Shown here piece after piece: positions 23,347 through 31,407 of a stretch of 64,000 nt of DNA (position 1 is the stretch's first letter; the number at the start of each line of letters is the position of its first letter). The position numbers were made by a program, and so were the translations under genes. The notes under the pieces were generated by a model that saw only the letters and a program-made list of their open reading frames with translations, searched no databases and had not been told where the DNA came from. Source of the stretch: Pseudomonas flexibilis. Its GTDB lineage: Bacteria; Pseudomonadota; Gammaproteobacteria; Pseudomonadales; Pseudomonadaceae. The stretch lies in assembly GCF_000802425.1 (NCBI RefSeq), contig NZ_JRUD01000019.1:1-64000 (forward strand), read 5' to 3'.

Positions 23347-24957
23347 TCAACCACCTTGTGCAATCGCCTGTGCCGCGCGGCGGCCGTTGAATACGCAATT
23401 GCTCAGGAATGTCCCCTCCAGCGAACGAATGCCGCTGATCCCACCGCCCCCGAAGCCCGCCGCCTCGCCGGCCGCGTACAGCCCGGGCACCGGTTGGCCC
23501 GTCGCGTCGAGCACCCGCGACTGCAGGTCGGTGAGCATGCCGCCCATGCTCTTGCGGCTGATGATGCGCTCGCGGATGGCAATCAGCGGGCCGGCCTTGG
23601 GGTCGAGGATTGGCTGGTTCCTGCAGGTACGCAAGCGGTCGCTGCGCCACTGGCGCAGCTGGGCCAGGCGGCGCAGTTGGTCGTCGTTGTGCAGCGCCGG
23701 GCCGCGCTTGAGCATGGCGTCGTAGGCCTGCACATCGGCACGCATGCCAGCCAGGTCCACCGGCAGCGGGCCGAGGGCGTTCATGCGCCCGGCCAGTTCC
23801 TCCAGCGTGTTGCCACTGACCACGTCCGGGCAGCGCTCCAGCATCCAGTTCACCAGCGCCTTGTTGCCGGTGAGGGTCTGCCAGATCAGCCTGACCAGCT
23901 TGCGGTCGCGGAACAGCGGGTTGGTATCCGTGCCGGAAATGGCCATTTCCTTGATCGCGATGCGCCAGTTCATCAGTTGCCAGCTGTACTGGCCGGGTAG
24001 TCGGCCGACGCGCTTGCACAGGTCGTGGGTGTCGAAGCCGGTGACCAGCGGCTGCGGACCGATACGCCGGCCGTGGGCGTCCAGCCACAGCGCCGAACGC
24101 GGCGGAATCAGGCTCAGCCCGTGGTCGGGGTATTCGGGTTCCGGGTGGGCGATGCCGGCGGCGTAGTTCCACATCTGGCCCAGGTTGACCACCTGGCCGC
24201 CCACCGCCTGCACCTGGTCATGCAGGGCGCCGTCGGCGCATGGCGGGGTGCCGCTGAGCAGGTTGTCGGGGCAGGGGCCGTACAGCGCCGTGTCCCAGTG
24301 CTGGCGCACCCGGCCGAGATCGCCGCCGATGCCGCCGGTGCACACCACCACCTGTTCGGCCTGCACCCGAAACGCGCCCCATGGGCCGTGCCCGTGACAA
24401 CCGCTGACCGCGCCGTTGCGCCGCTCCAGGCCCTCCACCCGGTGCTCGAACAGCAGATCCAGCAGGTAGCTGCACGGGTGCGAGAACAGGCGCGCGGCCA
24501 GCGTGCCGACCAGCCCGCGCCCGCAGCCCCAGGCCACGTGGTAGCGCGGCAGCGAATTGCCGTCGCCCTGGTTGCCGCGCTCCACCCACTGCACGGCGGG
24601 GAAGAAGCGGATGCCCTGGTCATGCAGCCAGTCATAGATCTCCACGCGGTTGCGCGCCACGTAGTCCTCTGCCCAGCGCCGGCCCCATTGCGCGTCCGGC
24701 GCGAACTGCGCGGCGCGCAGCCAGTCGGCGAGGAACAGCGCGGGGGAATCCTGGATGCCGTTGCGTTTCTGCTCCGGGGTTTCGCTCAGCAGCAGGCCGC
24801 CGAACGCCTCGTTGGCCTGGCCGCCGCAGGCTGAGCGCGGGCCGGCGTCCAGCAGGGTGACGCGTTGCCCCCGGTCGAGCAGTTCCAGCGCGGTGACGAT
24901 GCCGGCCAGGCCGGCGCCGATCACCAGGGTATCGGCGTGGTGCAGGGAGTTGCTCAT
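23347..24957 (-). CDS. FAD-dependent dehydrogenase (fumarate reductase/KstD-like flavoprotein)
   Basis: The 536-aa protein opens with the Rossmann FAD motif DTLVIGAGLAGIVTALELLDRG. It closes with the family C-terminal GLYAAGEAAGFGGGGISGIRSLEGTFLSNCVFNGRRAA, typical of flavoprotein dehydrogenases acting on CH-CH bonds. No signal peptide is seen. It is the first gene of an operon with a TPP enzyme and is divergent from an AraC regulator, which suggests an inducible catabolic unit of unknown substrate. Confidence 0.88.
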   Translation of the reverse strand: MSNSLHHADTLVIGAGLAGIVTALELLDRGQRVTLLDAGPRSACGGQANEAFGGLLLSETPEQKRNGIQDSPALFLADWLRAAQFAPDAQWGRRWAEDYVARNRVEIYDWLHDQGIRFFPAVQWVERGNQGDGNSLPRYHVAWGCGRGLVGTLAARLFSHPCSYLLDLLFEHRVEGLERRNGAVSGCHGHGPWGAFRVQAEQVVVCTGGIGGDLGRVRQHWDTALYGPCPDNLLSGTPPCADGALHDQVQAVGGQVVNLGQMWNYAAGIAHPEPEYPDHGLSLIPPRSALWLDAHGRRIGPQPLVTGFDTHDLCKRVGRLPGQYSWQLMNWRIAIKEMAISGTDTNPLFRDRKLVRLIWQTLTGNKALVNWMLERCPDVVSGNTLEELAGRMNALGPLPVDLAGMRADVQAYDAMLKRGPALHNDDQLRRLAQLRQWRSDRLRTCRNQPILDPKAGPLIAIRERIISRKSMGGMLTDLQSRVLDATGQPVPGLYAAGEAAGFGGGGISGIRSLEGTFLSNCVFNGRRAAQAIAQGG

Positions 24958-25044
24958 GTGCCCTCGGTGTAGTTCTTGTTTTTGCCGGCGAGCATAGGCA
25001 GCCTTGGCGCGGCCCGGCCTGACATTTTGCGAACGAGGACCCTC

Positions 25045-26076
25045 ATGACCCAGATCGCCCGCAGCGCCGTGTTCATCGGTTTCGAAGCACTCTGCCGCGC
25101 CAATGGCCTCGACCCGCTATCCCTGCTCCCACGTTGTGCCCTGGACCCCGAGGTGCTGCAGCGCCGCGACCTGTATGTGCCCTATGCACGCTTCGGCCAG
25201 GCGCTGGCGCTGGCGGCCGAACGCTCCGGCAACCCGCTGTTTGGCCTGCACCTGAGCCGCCTGCACGACTATCTGATCTTCGGCCCGTTCGGCCTGTTGC
25301 TCGCCCAGGCAGAAAGCTTCCCCGAGGTGCTGCGCCTGACCCGCAACTATGTGCACCTGCACGCCCAGGGCATCGAACTGGCGACGCTGGAGCAGGGCGA
25401 TGCCCTGGAGATGCGCTACAGCCTGACGCTGCGCGAGCACATCGACACGCGCCAGTTGCTGGAGCTGGGACTGGGCGTGGTGCACCGCAGCCTGGGCAGC
25501 CTGTTCGGCGACGCCTGGCGGCCGCGGCGGCTGGAGATCCGCCATGAGGCGCGCGCACCGTTGCCGCACTACGAGGCGTTCTTCGGCTGCGAGGTGCGTT
25601 TCGGCCAGGCGCGCAACGCCTTCATCACCGACCGTGCGCTGGTGAACCATCGCCCGCTGGCCCAGGCCGCCCCGTTGCGCTCCCACCTGCTGGCCGAGTT
25701 CGCCGGCCAGGCGGACATCGCCGAAGATCCGGTGGCGCAGCTGTGCTACGTGCTCCAGTCGATCCTCACCACCGGCGAAGCCAGCCTGCCGGTGGCCGCC
25801 CGCCTGCTCGGCCAGCACCCGCGCGTGCTGCAGAAGACCCTGCAGGCGCGCGGGGTCAGCTTTCGTACCCTGCTCGACCGGGTGCGTTACCAGGAAGCCT
25901 GCCAGCAGCTGCGCCAGTCGGGCCAGTCCATCACCGAGCTGGCGCTGCACCTGGGGTATGGCGACGAAACCGCATTCGCGCGCGCCTTCCGGCGCTGGAG
26001 CGGGGTGTCGCCGCAGGCGTGGCGGCAACGCGCGAATGCGGGGCCGATCAATCCTTCGCGCTGCGCCAGGCCATAG
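25045..26076 (+). CDS. AraC-family regulator (Arabinose_bd-type sensor)
   Basis: The 343-aa protein has an N-terminal sensor of the PF12625 type (GFEALCRANGLDPLSLLPRCALDPEVLQRRDLYVPYARFGQAL) and a C-terminal AraC double HTH (residues about 245-335; LPVAARLLGQHPRVLQKTLQARG and ITELALHLGYGDETAFARAFRRWSG). GAGG lies 7 bp before ATG 25045. The divergent position makes the flavoprotein/TPP operon its likely target. Confidence 0.9.
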   Translation: MTQIARSAVFIGFEALCRANGLDPLSLLPRCALDPEVLQRRDLYVPYARFGQALALAAERSGNPLFGLHLSRLHDYLIFGPFGLLLAQAESFPEVLRLTRNYVHLHAQGIELATLEQGDALEMRYSLTLREHIDTRQLLELGLGVVHRSLGSLFGDAWRPRRLEIRHEARAPLPHYEAFFGCEVRFGQARNAFITDRALVNHRPLAQAAPLRSHLLAEFAGQADIAEDPVAQLCYVLQSILTTGEASLPVAARLLGQHPRVLQKTLQARGVSFRTLLDRVRYQEACQQLRQSGQSITELALHLGYGDETAFARAFRRWSGVSPQAWRQRANAGPINPSRCARP

Positions 26077-26115
26077 ACTCCGCGACTTTATGCGCAACGA
26101 CATTGCGGGGGTTGC

Positions 26116-26694
26116 ATGAGTCCGAGTCTGACGGTGGCGATGGTTCTGGTGGTGGCGTTCTTCGCCGTGGCGTACGCGGTGGGACTGTACAACGGCCTGG
26201 TGCGCCTGAAGCATGGCGTGGGCAAGGCCTGGGCGAACATCGACGTGTTGCTGCGCCAGCGCCACGAGGAGCTGCCCAAGCTGGTGGAGACCTGCAAGCA
26301 GTACATGCAGCACGAGCGCGCCACGCTGGAGCGGGTGATCGAAGCGCGCAACGCGGTGGCCAGCGCCCGCGAGCGGCATGACATGCAGGCGCTGGGCCAG
26401 GCGGAAAGCGGCTTGCGCGCCGGGCTGGGGAAGCTGTTCGCGCTGGCCGAGAATTATCCGCAGCTGAAGGCCGACGAGAGCTTCCGCCATCTGCAACAGC
26501 GCATCAGCGCCCTGGAGAGCGGCATCGCCGACCGGCGCGAGCTGTACAACGAGGCGGTCAATCTGAACAACGTGCGCATCGAGCAATTCCCGGATGTGCT
26601 GCTGGCGCGTTTCTTCGGCTTCGCCGCCGCGACCCTGTTGCAGTTCAGCGAGGCGGAAAAGGCCGACGTGGATCTCAAGGCGCTGTTCGGCTGA
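26116..26694 (+). CDS. LemA-family protein
   Basis: The 192-aa protein has one N-terminal membrane helix (VAMVLVVAFFAVAYAVGLYNGLV) and the LemA helical bundle (KAWANIDVLLRQRHEELPKLVETCKQYMQHE ... ENYPQLKADESFRHLQQRISALESGIADRRELYNEAVNLNN). NYPxLKA and YN.AV.xYN-like segments are diagnostic. LemA proteins form membrane-linked assemblies of unclear role. The next gene begins 11 bp downstream and encodes a GIDE-domain protein, a common partner. Confidence 0.93.
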   Translation: MSPSLTVAMVLVVAFFAVAYAVGLYNGLVRLKHGVGKAWANIDVLLRQRHEELPKLVETCKQYMQHERATLERVIEARNAVASARERHDMQALGQAESGLRAGLGKLFALAENYPQLKADESFRHLQQRISALESGIADRRELYNEAVNLNNVRIEQFPDVLLARFFGFAAATLLQFSEAEKADVDLKALFG

Positions 26695-26704
26695 GGACGG
26701 GGCG

Positions 26705-27592
26705 ATGAATGTCGTGCATACGCTGGCGCTGTTCGCCGGGGCGGTCTTCGCCTGTGCTGCCGGCGGCTGGAACAGCGTGCGCTGCTGGTCGCAGGCGCGC
26801 CATCTGCAGGACACGCCCAGCTCGAAGATCCGCTCCGCGGCGCAGGGGTATGTGGAGCTGGCCGGCCTGCTCCAGTCCGCGGAGCAGACGCAGTTCGGGC
26901 CACTCACCGGACAGCCGTGCCTGTGGTGGCGCTACGAGATCGAACGCTATAGGACGAGCGGCAGGTCGCGCCGCTGGCAGACGTTGGAGAGCGGTCGCAG
27001 CGAGGCCTGGCTGCGCCTGGCCGACAGCACCGGCGAATGCGTGATCGATCCGCGCGGCGCGCAGGTTTATCCGGCGACGCGCCAGGTGTGGGAGGGCACG
27101 CTGCGCCATCCGTTGCGCGACGCCTCCTACGGGCTGCTGGACGGGCTGTTCGGCGCCCGGTATCGCTATACCGAGGAACGCCTGCACGTGGGCGAGTACC
27201 TGTATGCCATCGGCGAATTCCAGACAGAAAGCCCGGCCAGCCGCTCCCTCGACGGGGAACAGGCCCGGGGCGCGGTGGTGCGTGAATGGAAAGCGGATTT
27301 CACCGGCCTGCTGCGCCGTTTCGACGCCAACGGTAACGGTCGCCTGGATGACGAAGAGTGGCGGCTGGTCCAGCTGGCCGCCCGCCTGGAAGCCGAGCAG
27401 CGCCATCGGCAGGCCGCCCGGCAACCCGACTGGCACCGCCTGGCCAAACCCGGCGAGGCGCAGCCGTTCGTTCTTTCCAGCCGCGGCAAGGAGGGCGCGA
27501 TCCGTCATCTGCGCAGGAAGGCGCTGCTAAGCGCGCTGGTATGCCTGGCGGCGGCGGGGATGACGGCAGTATTGCTCGATCGGTTGTTGTGA
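26705..27592 (+). CDS. GIDE-domain membrane protein with an EF-hand
   Basis: The 295-aa protein has an N-terminal helix (VHTLALFAGAVFACAAGGW), a GIDE-type beta-rich domain (residues about 35-175; LQSAEQTQFGPLTGQPCLWWRYEIERY) and a C-terminal helix (LLSALVCLAAAGMTAVLLDRLL). Within the cytosolic region is a perfect 12-residue EF-hand loop (Asp207-Glu218, DANGNGRLDDEE), so calcium binding is likely. It is paired with LemA. The domain is related to the membrane part of the eukaryotic mitochondrial ligase MUL1/GIDE, but no RING domain is present. Confidence 0.85.
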   Translation: MNVVHTLALFAGAVFACAAGGWNSVRCWSQARHLQDTPSSKIRSAAQGYVELAGLLQSAEQTQFGPLTGQPCLWWRYEIERYRTSGRSRRWQTLESGRSEAWLRLADSTGECVIDPRGAQVYPATRQVWEGTLRHPLRDASYGLLDGLFGARYRYTEERLHVGEYLYAIGEFQTESPASRSLDGEQARGAVVREWKADFTGLLRRFDANGNGRLDDEEWRLVQLAARLEAEQRHRQAARQPDWHRLAKPGEAQPFVLSSRGKEGAIRHLRRKALLSALVCLAAAGMTAVLLDRLL

Positions 27593-27649
27593 GCGGACTG
27601 GATTGGCGAGGATAGCCTGGCGCTCCCAGCGCGGCGCCAACTGCTGTGG

Positions 27650-27937
27650 TCAAACGAGGTGCACCTCGACCCGCTTTCCCAGCGCGGCTGCATACTTGCG
27701 CAGCGTATCCAGGCTGGGCGAGTGCTTGCCGGAGGCAAGGGCGTTCTCCAGTCTGGCCACGGCCGGCGCTTTGGTGCCCATGCGCTCGGCCACCTGCGCC
27801 TGGGTCAGCCCGGCGGCGCGGCGCGCGGCCAGCATCTCATCCAGCAGGGCGAATTCCTCGCGGTTGAGGCGTTCGTATTCGGTGCGGGCCTCCGGATCTT
27901 CCAGGGCCTTGGCCTTGAGTTCAGCGTGAGTCAGCAT
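27650..27937 (-). CDS. HigA-like XRE antitoxin
   Basis: The 95-aa protein has a helix-turn-helix at residues about 40-90 (RAAGLTQAQVAERMGTKAPAVARLENALASGKHSPSLDTLRKYAAALG). It follows a RelE/HigB-like toxin gene and overlaps it by 17 bases, the toxin-first order typical of higBA. It should bind the toxin and repress the operon through the palindrome near 28280. Confidence 0.9.
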   Translation of the reverse strand: MLTHAELKAKALEDPEARTEYERLNREEFALLDEMLAARRAAGLTQAQVAERMGTKAPAVARLENALASGKHSPSLDTLRKYAAALGKRVEVHLV

Positions 27938-28259
27938 GTTTCTTCACCTCTTTCATGCGCATTTCGGCCAGCCGCCGCTCCTTGACGGGTGTCCTGCTGG
28001 CCTTCTTCACGAAGCTGTGGAGCACCACAATGCGCTGGTTCACTAGCGTGCAATAGAACACCCGCGCGATACCTCCCGCTGCCTTCAGGCGTAGCTCGAA
28101 CAGGCCGTCGCCGAAGGATTTGCTGTGGGGTTCGCCCAAATGGGGACCGTACAGTTCCATGCGGTCGGTCAGTGCGAAGTAGCGACCGCGCAAGCCTGCG
28201 GGGAGCCCAAGCACCTCTTCCTGAACCTTTTCGTTGTAGTACGTGATGGTGTAGTTCAT
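27921..28259 (-). CDS. HigB/RelE-superfamily toxin (Gp49-like)
   Basis: The 112-aa protein has the phage-derived Gp49-like HigB pattern: LPAGLRGRYFALTDRMELYGPHLGEPHSKSFGDGLFELRLKAAGGIARVFYC and HSFVKKASRTPVKERRLAEMRM. The central basic residues are those used by ribosome-dependent mRNA interferases. I start at ATG 28259; an ATG at 28271 is an alternative and lies next to the operator. Overlap with the antitoxin gene implies coupled translation. Confidence 0.88.
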   Translation of the reverse strand: MNYTITYYNEKVQEEVLGLPAGLRGRYFALTDRMELYGPHLGEPHSKSFGDGLFELRLKAAGGIARVFYCTLVNQRIVVLHSFVKKASRTPVKERRLAEMRMKEVKKHADSR

Positions 28260-28273
28260 CGACGGTGGCATGC

Positions 28274-28287
28274 TAACAAATATGTTA
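28274..28287. promoter_or_regulatory. Operator-like palindrome of the higBA-type pair
   Basis: TAACA, AATA, TGTTA is a perfect inverted repeat 15 bp upstream of the toxin start. It sits in a short AT-rich pocket inside GC-rich sequence, as expected for an antitoxin-controlled promoter. Confidence 0.5.
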
Positions 28288-28382
28288 TCGAGGCGGCAGC
28301 CGACAACGACAGGCGGAACCGTGCTGGTCCGTAGGGTAGTCAAGCCCCAGCCGGGCCACCGGCCGGTGTGGCCTGCCGGGTG

Positions 28383-30101
28383 TTAGCGCAACAGGAGCAT
28401 CATAAGCATCGCCAACTGCACCCACACCACCGTCTGCCAGAAGCGCAGCGGATGGCGCTGCAGCAGCGGCGCTTTCGCGCGTTGCCGCAGCTCCGGCGGC
28501 GGCTGGCGCAGATCGTGGAGAAATTCCGACAACTCGCCGTAGCGCCGCGCCGGGTTGGGGTGCACAGCCTTGCGCAGCACGGCGTCGACCCAGCTCGGCA
28601 GGGCGCGATCCTCGCGCCACAGCGGGCGGTAGCGCAGGCGCAGCTGGGCGGTGCGGCTGCGCGCTCGGGACACCTCGGCGCCGTAGGGCAGGTCGCCGCC
28701 CAGCAGGCGGTAGGCGATCACGCCCAGGGAGAACAAATCCGAACGAACGCTGCCGCCTTCGCCGAGGAAATACTCCGGTGCGGTGTACGCCAGCGCGCCG
28801 GGCACCGGGTTGTCCGGATCCATGCCACCTTCGGCCAGGCCGGTGACCTGCGCCGAGCCGAAGTCGATCAGTTTCAGGGTGCCGGCGGCGTCGATCAGGA
28901 TGTTCTCCGGACGCAGGTCGCGGTGCAGCATTTCCAGGCGGTGAAAGGCGCGCAGGCCTCGGGCGATCTGCTCCAGCAGGTCGCGCACCTGCTCCAGCGA
29001 GGGCTGCGGATGATCGGTCATCCACTGGGCCAGCGTCTGGCCCTCGACGTATTCCGTCACGCTGTACAGAAACCGGCGTGGCCGGCCAGAGGCGGGTGCG
29101 CGCACCACATGCACGCTGTGCACGCGGCGGGCGATCCACTCCTCGAGCAGCAGGCGTTCGAGATACGCACGGTCGTGGCGCAGGTCCAGGGACGGGGTCT
29201 TGAGCACCAGCCGTTCGCCGCTGTGCTCGTCCTCGGCCAGGTACACATGGCTGCGGCTGCTGGCATGCAGTTCGCGCAGGATGCGGTAGCCGTCGAAGCA
29301 CGCCGGCGGCTCCAGCAGCGGCGGCAGGGCGAGTTCTTCGAGCTGGCGTTGGACTTCCCCGGCCTCGCCGTCAGGCAGGGCATCGATGCGCACCAGCTGG
29401 GCGGTGAGGTTGTCGGGGCTGCCCCGCGCGTGGGCTTCCAGCACCAGGCGGCGGGCGGTGGCGTCCAGATCGTCCCCGTGGGCATCGATCAGCGCGAGCA
29501 GCGCCGCCTCGCTCAGCCATTCGTGCACGCCATCGGTGAGCAACAGGAACAGGTCGCCGACCTGCAGCGGCAGGGCGCGGTAGTCGATTTCCAGATGCGG
29601 GTTGATGCCCAGCGCCCGGCCCAGGCAGCTCTGCTCCGGCGACAGCCAGACCCGGTGCTCCTCGGTGAGCGGTTCCAGCTGGCCGTTGCGCAGCCGATAG
29701 ATGCGCGCATCGCCGACATGGAACAGGTGCGCGGTGGTGGACTTGAGCACCAGTGCGCTGAAGGTGCAGACATGGCCGCGGTCACGGTCGTAGCGGTACG
29801 GGCTGCGCCGCGTCTGGGCATGCAGCCAGGCGTTGGCAGCGACCAGCACGCGCTGGCCGGATTGCTTCACCGACCAGGCGTCCGGCGTGCAGAAGTAGTC
29901 TTCCAGAAAGCTCTTCACCGCCGTTTCGCTGGCGATGTGGCTGACCTCGCTGCTGCTGATGCCATCGGCGATGGCCAGGGCGATGCCCTTGCTGTGCTGC
30001 TGCTCGGGCTCGGGCAGGCGCAGGCCGTGGAAGTCCTGGTTGAGGGGCTTGCGGCCCTTGTCCGAGAACTGGCCGACGGTGACGGCGAGGGTGGTGGGCA
30101 T
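28383..30101 (-). CDS. PP2C phosphatase-Ser/Thr kinase fusion with C-terminal membrane helix
   Basis: Residues about 1-240 are a PP2C phosphatase (QDFHG, AIADGISSSE, FHVGDARIYRL, LTDGVHEWL, GSPDNLTAQLV). Residues about 265-520 are a Hanks-type kinase (VLKTPSL lysine, MLHRDLRPENILID catalytic loop, LIDFGSAQV Mg loop, TAPEYF). A membrane helix closes the 572-aa chain (FWQTVVWVQLAMLMMLLL). Proteins of this architecture are found beside nitrate/nitrite assimilation genes in Pseudomonas. It follows the nitrite channel gene on the same strand after a 116-bp gap that contains a hairpin repeat. Confidence 0.93.
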   Translation of the reverse strand: MPTTLAVTVGQFSDKGRKPLNQDFHGLRLPEPEQQHSKGIALAIADGISSSEVSHIASETAVKSFLEDYFCTPDAWSVKQSGQRVLVAANAWLHAQTRRSPYRYDRDRGHVCTFSALVLKSTTAHLFHVGDARIYRLRNGQLEPLTEEHRVWLSPEQSCLGRALGINPHLEIDYRALPLQVGDLFLLLTDGVHEWLSEAALLALIDAHGDDLDATARRLVLEAHARGSPDNLTAQLVRIDALPDGEAGEVQRQLEELALPPLLEPPACFDGYRILRELHASSRSHVYLAEDEHSGERLVLKTPSLDLRHDRAYLERLLLEEWIARRVHSVHVVRAPASGRPRRFLYSVTEYVEGQTLAQWMTDHPQPSLEQVRDLLEQIARGLRAFHRLEMLHRDLRPENILIDAAGTLKLIDFGSAQVTGLAEGGMDPDNPVPGALAYTAPEYFLGEGGSVRSDLFSLGVIAYRLLGGDLPYGAEVSRARSRTAQLRLRYRPLWREDRALPSWVDAVLRKAVHPNPARRYGELSEFLHDLRQPPPELRQRAKAPLLQRHPLRFWQTVVWVQLAMLMMLLLR

Positions 30102-30151
30102 GGAGGATATCGTGGATACAGGAGTTTGGGGCGAGCATTGATGCTGTTTGT

Positions 30152-30190
30152 CCCCCTCTCCCCTCGTGGGAGAGGGTTAGGGAGAGGGGG
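30152..30190. repeat. CCCCTCTCCC-type intergenic hairpin repeat, copy 1
   Basis: CCCCCTCTCCC (30152-30162) pairs with GGGAGAGGGGG (30180-30190); an inner CTCTCCC/GGGAGAG stem is an alternative. Related copies occur at 34265-34291 and 58114-58140, always between genes. Such hairpins are a common dispersed family in high-GC proteobacteria and may act as transcript ends. Confidence 0.6.
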
Positions 30191-30217
30191 GAACGGCTGT
30201 ACGCGACCCCGGATGAC

Positions 30218-31030
30218 TCAAAGCACTGCCCGCTTCGGCGCCGTGCGCACATGGGTGGCGTACAGGGTCAGGCCGGTGAAGGCCAGGCCGCCGACCAGGT
30301 TGCCCAGCGCGGTGGGGATCTCGTTCCACAGCATGTAGTCCATGATCGAGAAGTCGCCGCCCATCATCAGCCCGGCCGGGAACAGAAACATGTTCACCAC
30401 CGAGTGCTCGAAGCCCATGTAGAAGAACAGCATGATCGGCATCCACATGGCGATCGCCTTGCCGCCGACGGTGGTGGAGATCATCGCGCCCACCACGCCC
30501 ATCGACACCATCCAGTTGCACAGCACGCCGCGCAGGAAGATGGTTGCCCAGCCGGCCGCGCCGTACTGGGCGTAGCCCAGGGTGCGCGCCTCGCCGATGT
30601 GCGAGAGCTTCTGGGCCACCTCGCCCGGCTCGGTGGAGAAGCCGTAGGTGAAGACGAACACCATCATGAAGGCCACGGTCAGCGCGCCGGCGAAGTTGCC
30701 GAGGAACACCAGCCCCCAGTTGCGCAGGATGCCGCCGACGGTGACGCCGGGACGGCGGTCGAGCAGCGCCAGCGGAGTGAGCATGAATACCCCGGTCAGC
30801 AGGTCGAAGCCCATCAGGTAGAGCATCACGAAGCCGACCGGGAAGAGCATGGCGCCGACCAGCGCCGAGCCGGTCTGCACGGTGATGGTGACGGCGAACA
30901 CCGCCGCCAGGGCGAGGATGGCGCCGGCCATGAAGGCGCGGATCAGGGTGTCGCGGGTGGACATGTGGATCTTGGATTCGCCGGCGTCGACCATCTTGGT
31001 GACGAATTCGGCAGGCACGATATAGGACAT
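30218..31030 (-). CDS. Formate/nitrite transporter (FNT) family channel
   Basis: The 270-aa protein has six membrane segments of the FNT pentameric channel family. It has the usual GAILALAAVFAVTITVQTG first helix, the NWGLVFLGNFAGAL segment and the VLCNWMVSMGVVGAMI segment with paired half-helices. It is likely a NirC-type nitrite channel because it directly follows nirB and nirD on the same strand. Start ATG 31030 gives family length. It supplies nitrite to, or exports excess nitrite from, the cytoplasmic reductase. Confidence 0.88.
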   Translation of the reverse strand: MSYIVPAEFVTKMVDAGESKIHMSTRDTLIRAFMAGAILALAAVFAVTITVQTGSALVGAMLFPVGFVMLYLMGFDLLTGVFMLTPLALLDRRPGVTVGGILRNWGLVFLGNFAGALTVAFMMVFVFTYGFSTEPGEVAQKLSHIGEARTLGYAQYGAAGWATIFLRGVLCNWMVSMGVVGAMISTTVGGKAIAMWMPIMLFFYMGFEHSVVNMFLFPAGLMMGGDFSIMDYMLWNEIPTALGNLVGGLAFTGLTLYATHVRTAPKRAVL

Positions 31031-31062
31031 GACGGGATTCCTGTTCTTCCGAAAGGGGGCAA

Positions 31063-31407
31063 TCAGCCCAAAGCAATTTCCACGGCGTCGCCGTTCAGCC
31101 GCGCCGGCCAGACCCGCAGGCGTTGCTGCGGGTCCTCCAGGCACAGGCCGTCGTCCAGCCGGAAGTGCTGCTTGTAGAGGGGGGCGGCGACCACCGTTCG
31201 GCCCTTGAGGGAGCCGACGAGGCCGCGGCCGATGACGTTGGCACCGGATTTCGGGTCGCGGTTCTCGATGGCGTAGACCTGATCGCCGGACAGGTGGAAC
31301 AGCGCCACCTGGGTGCCGTCCAGCCAGGCGACCACGCCAGAGTTGGCCACCAGATCATTGCGGCTGCACAGGGTGCGCCAGTGGGTGAGCGGGGCGAGCA
31401 TGTTCAT
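31063..31407 (-). CDS. nirD: Nitrite reductase (NADH) small subunit
   Basis: The 114-aa Rieske-fold protein is the small subunit of assimilatory NADH-nitrite reductase. It has LCSRNDLVANSGVVAWLDGTQVALFHL and YAIENRDPKSGANVIGRGLVGSLKGRTVVAAPLYKQHF. As in NirD generally, the Rieske cluster ligands (Cys/His pairs) are absent. The start overlaps the last base of nirB (TGATG), showing tight coupling. Confidence 0.94.
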   Translation of the reverse strand: MNMLAPLTHWRTLCSRNDLVANSGVVAWLDGTQVALFHLSGDQVYAIENRDPKSGANVIGRGLVGSLKGRTVVAAPLYKQHFRLDDGLCLEDPQQRLRVWPARLNGDAVEIALG

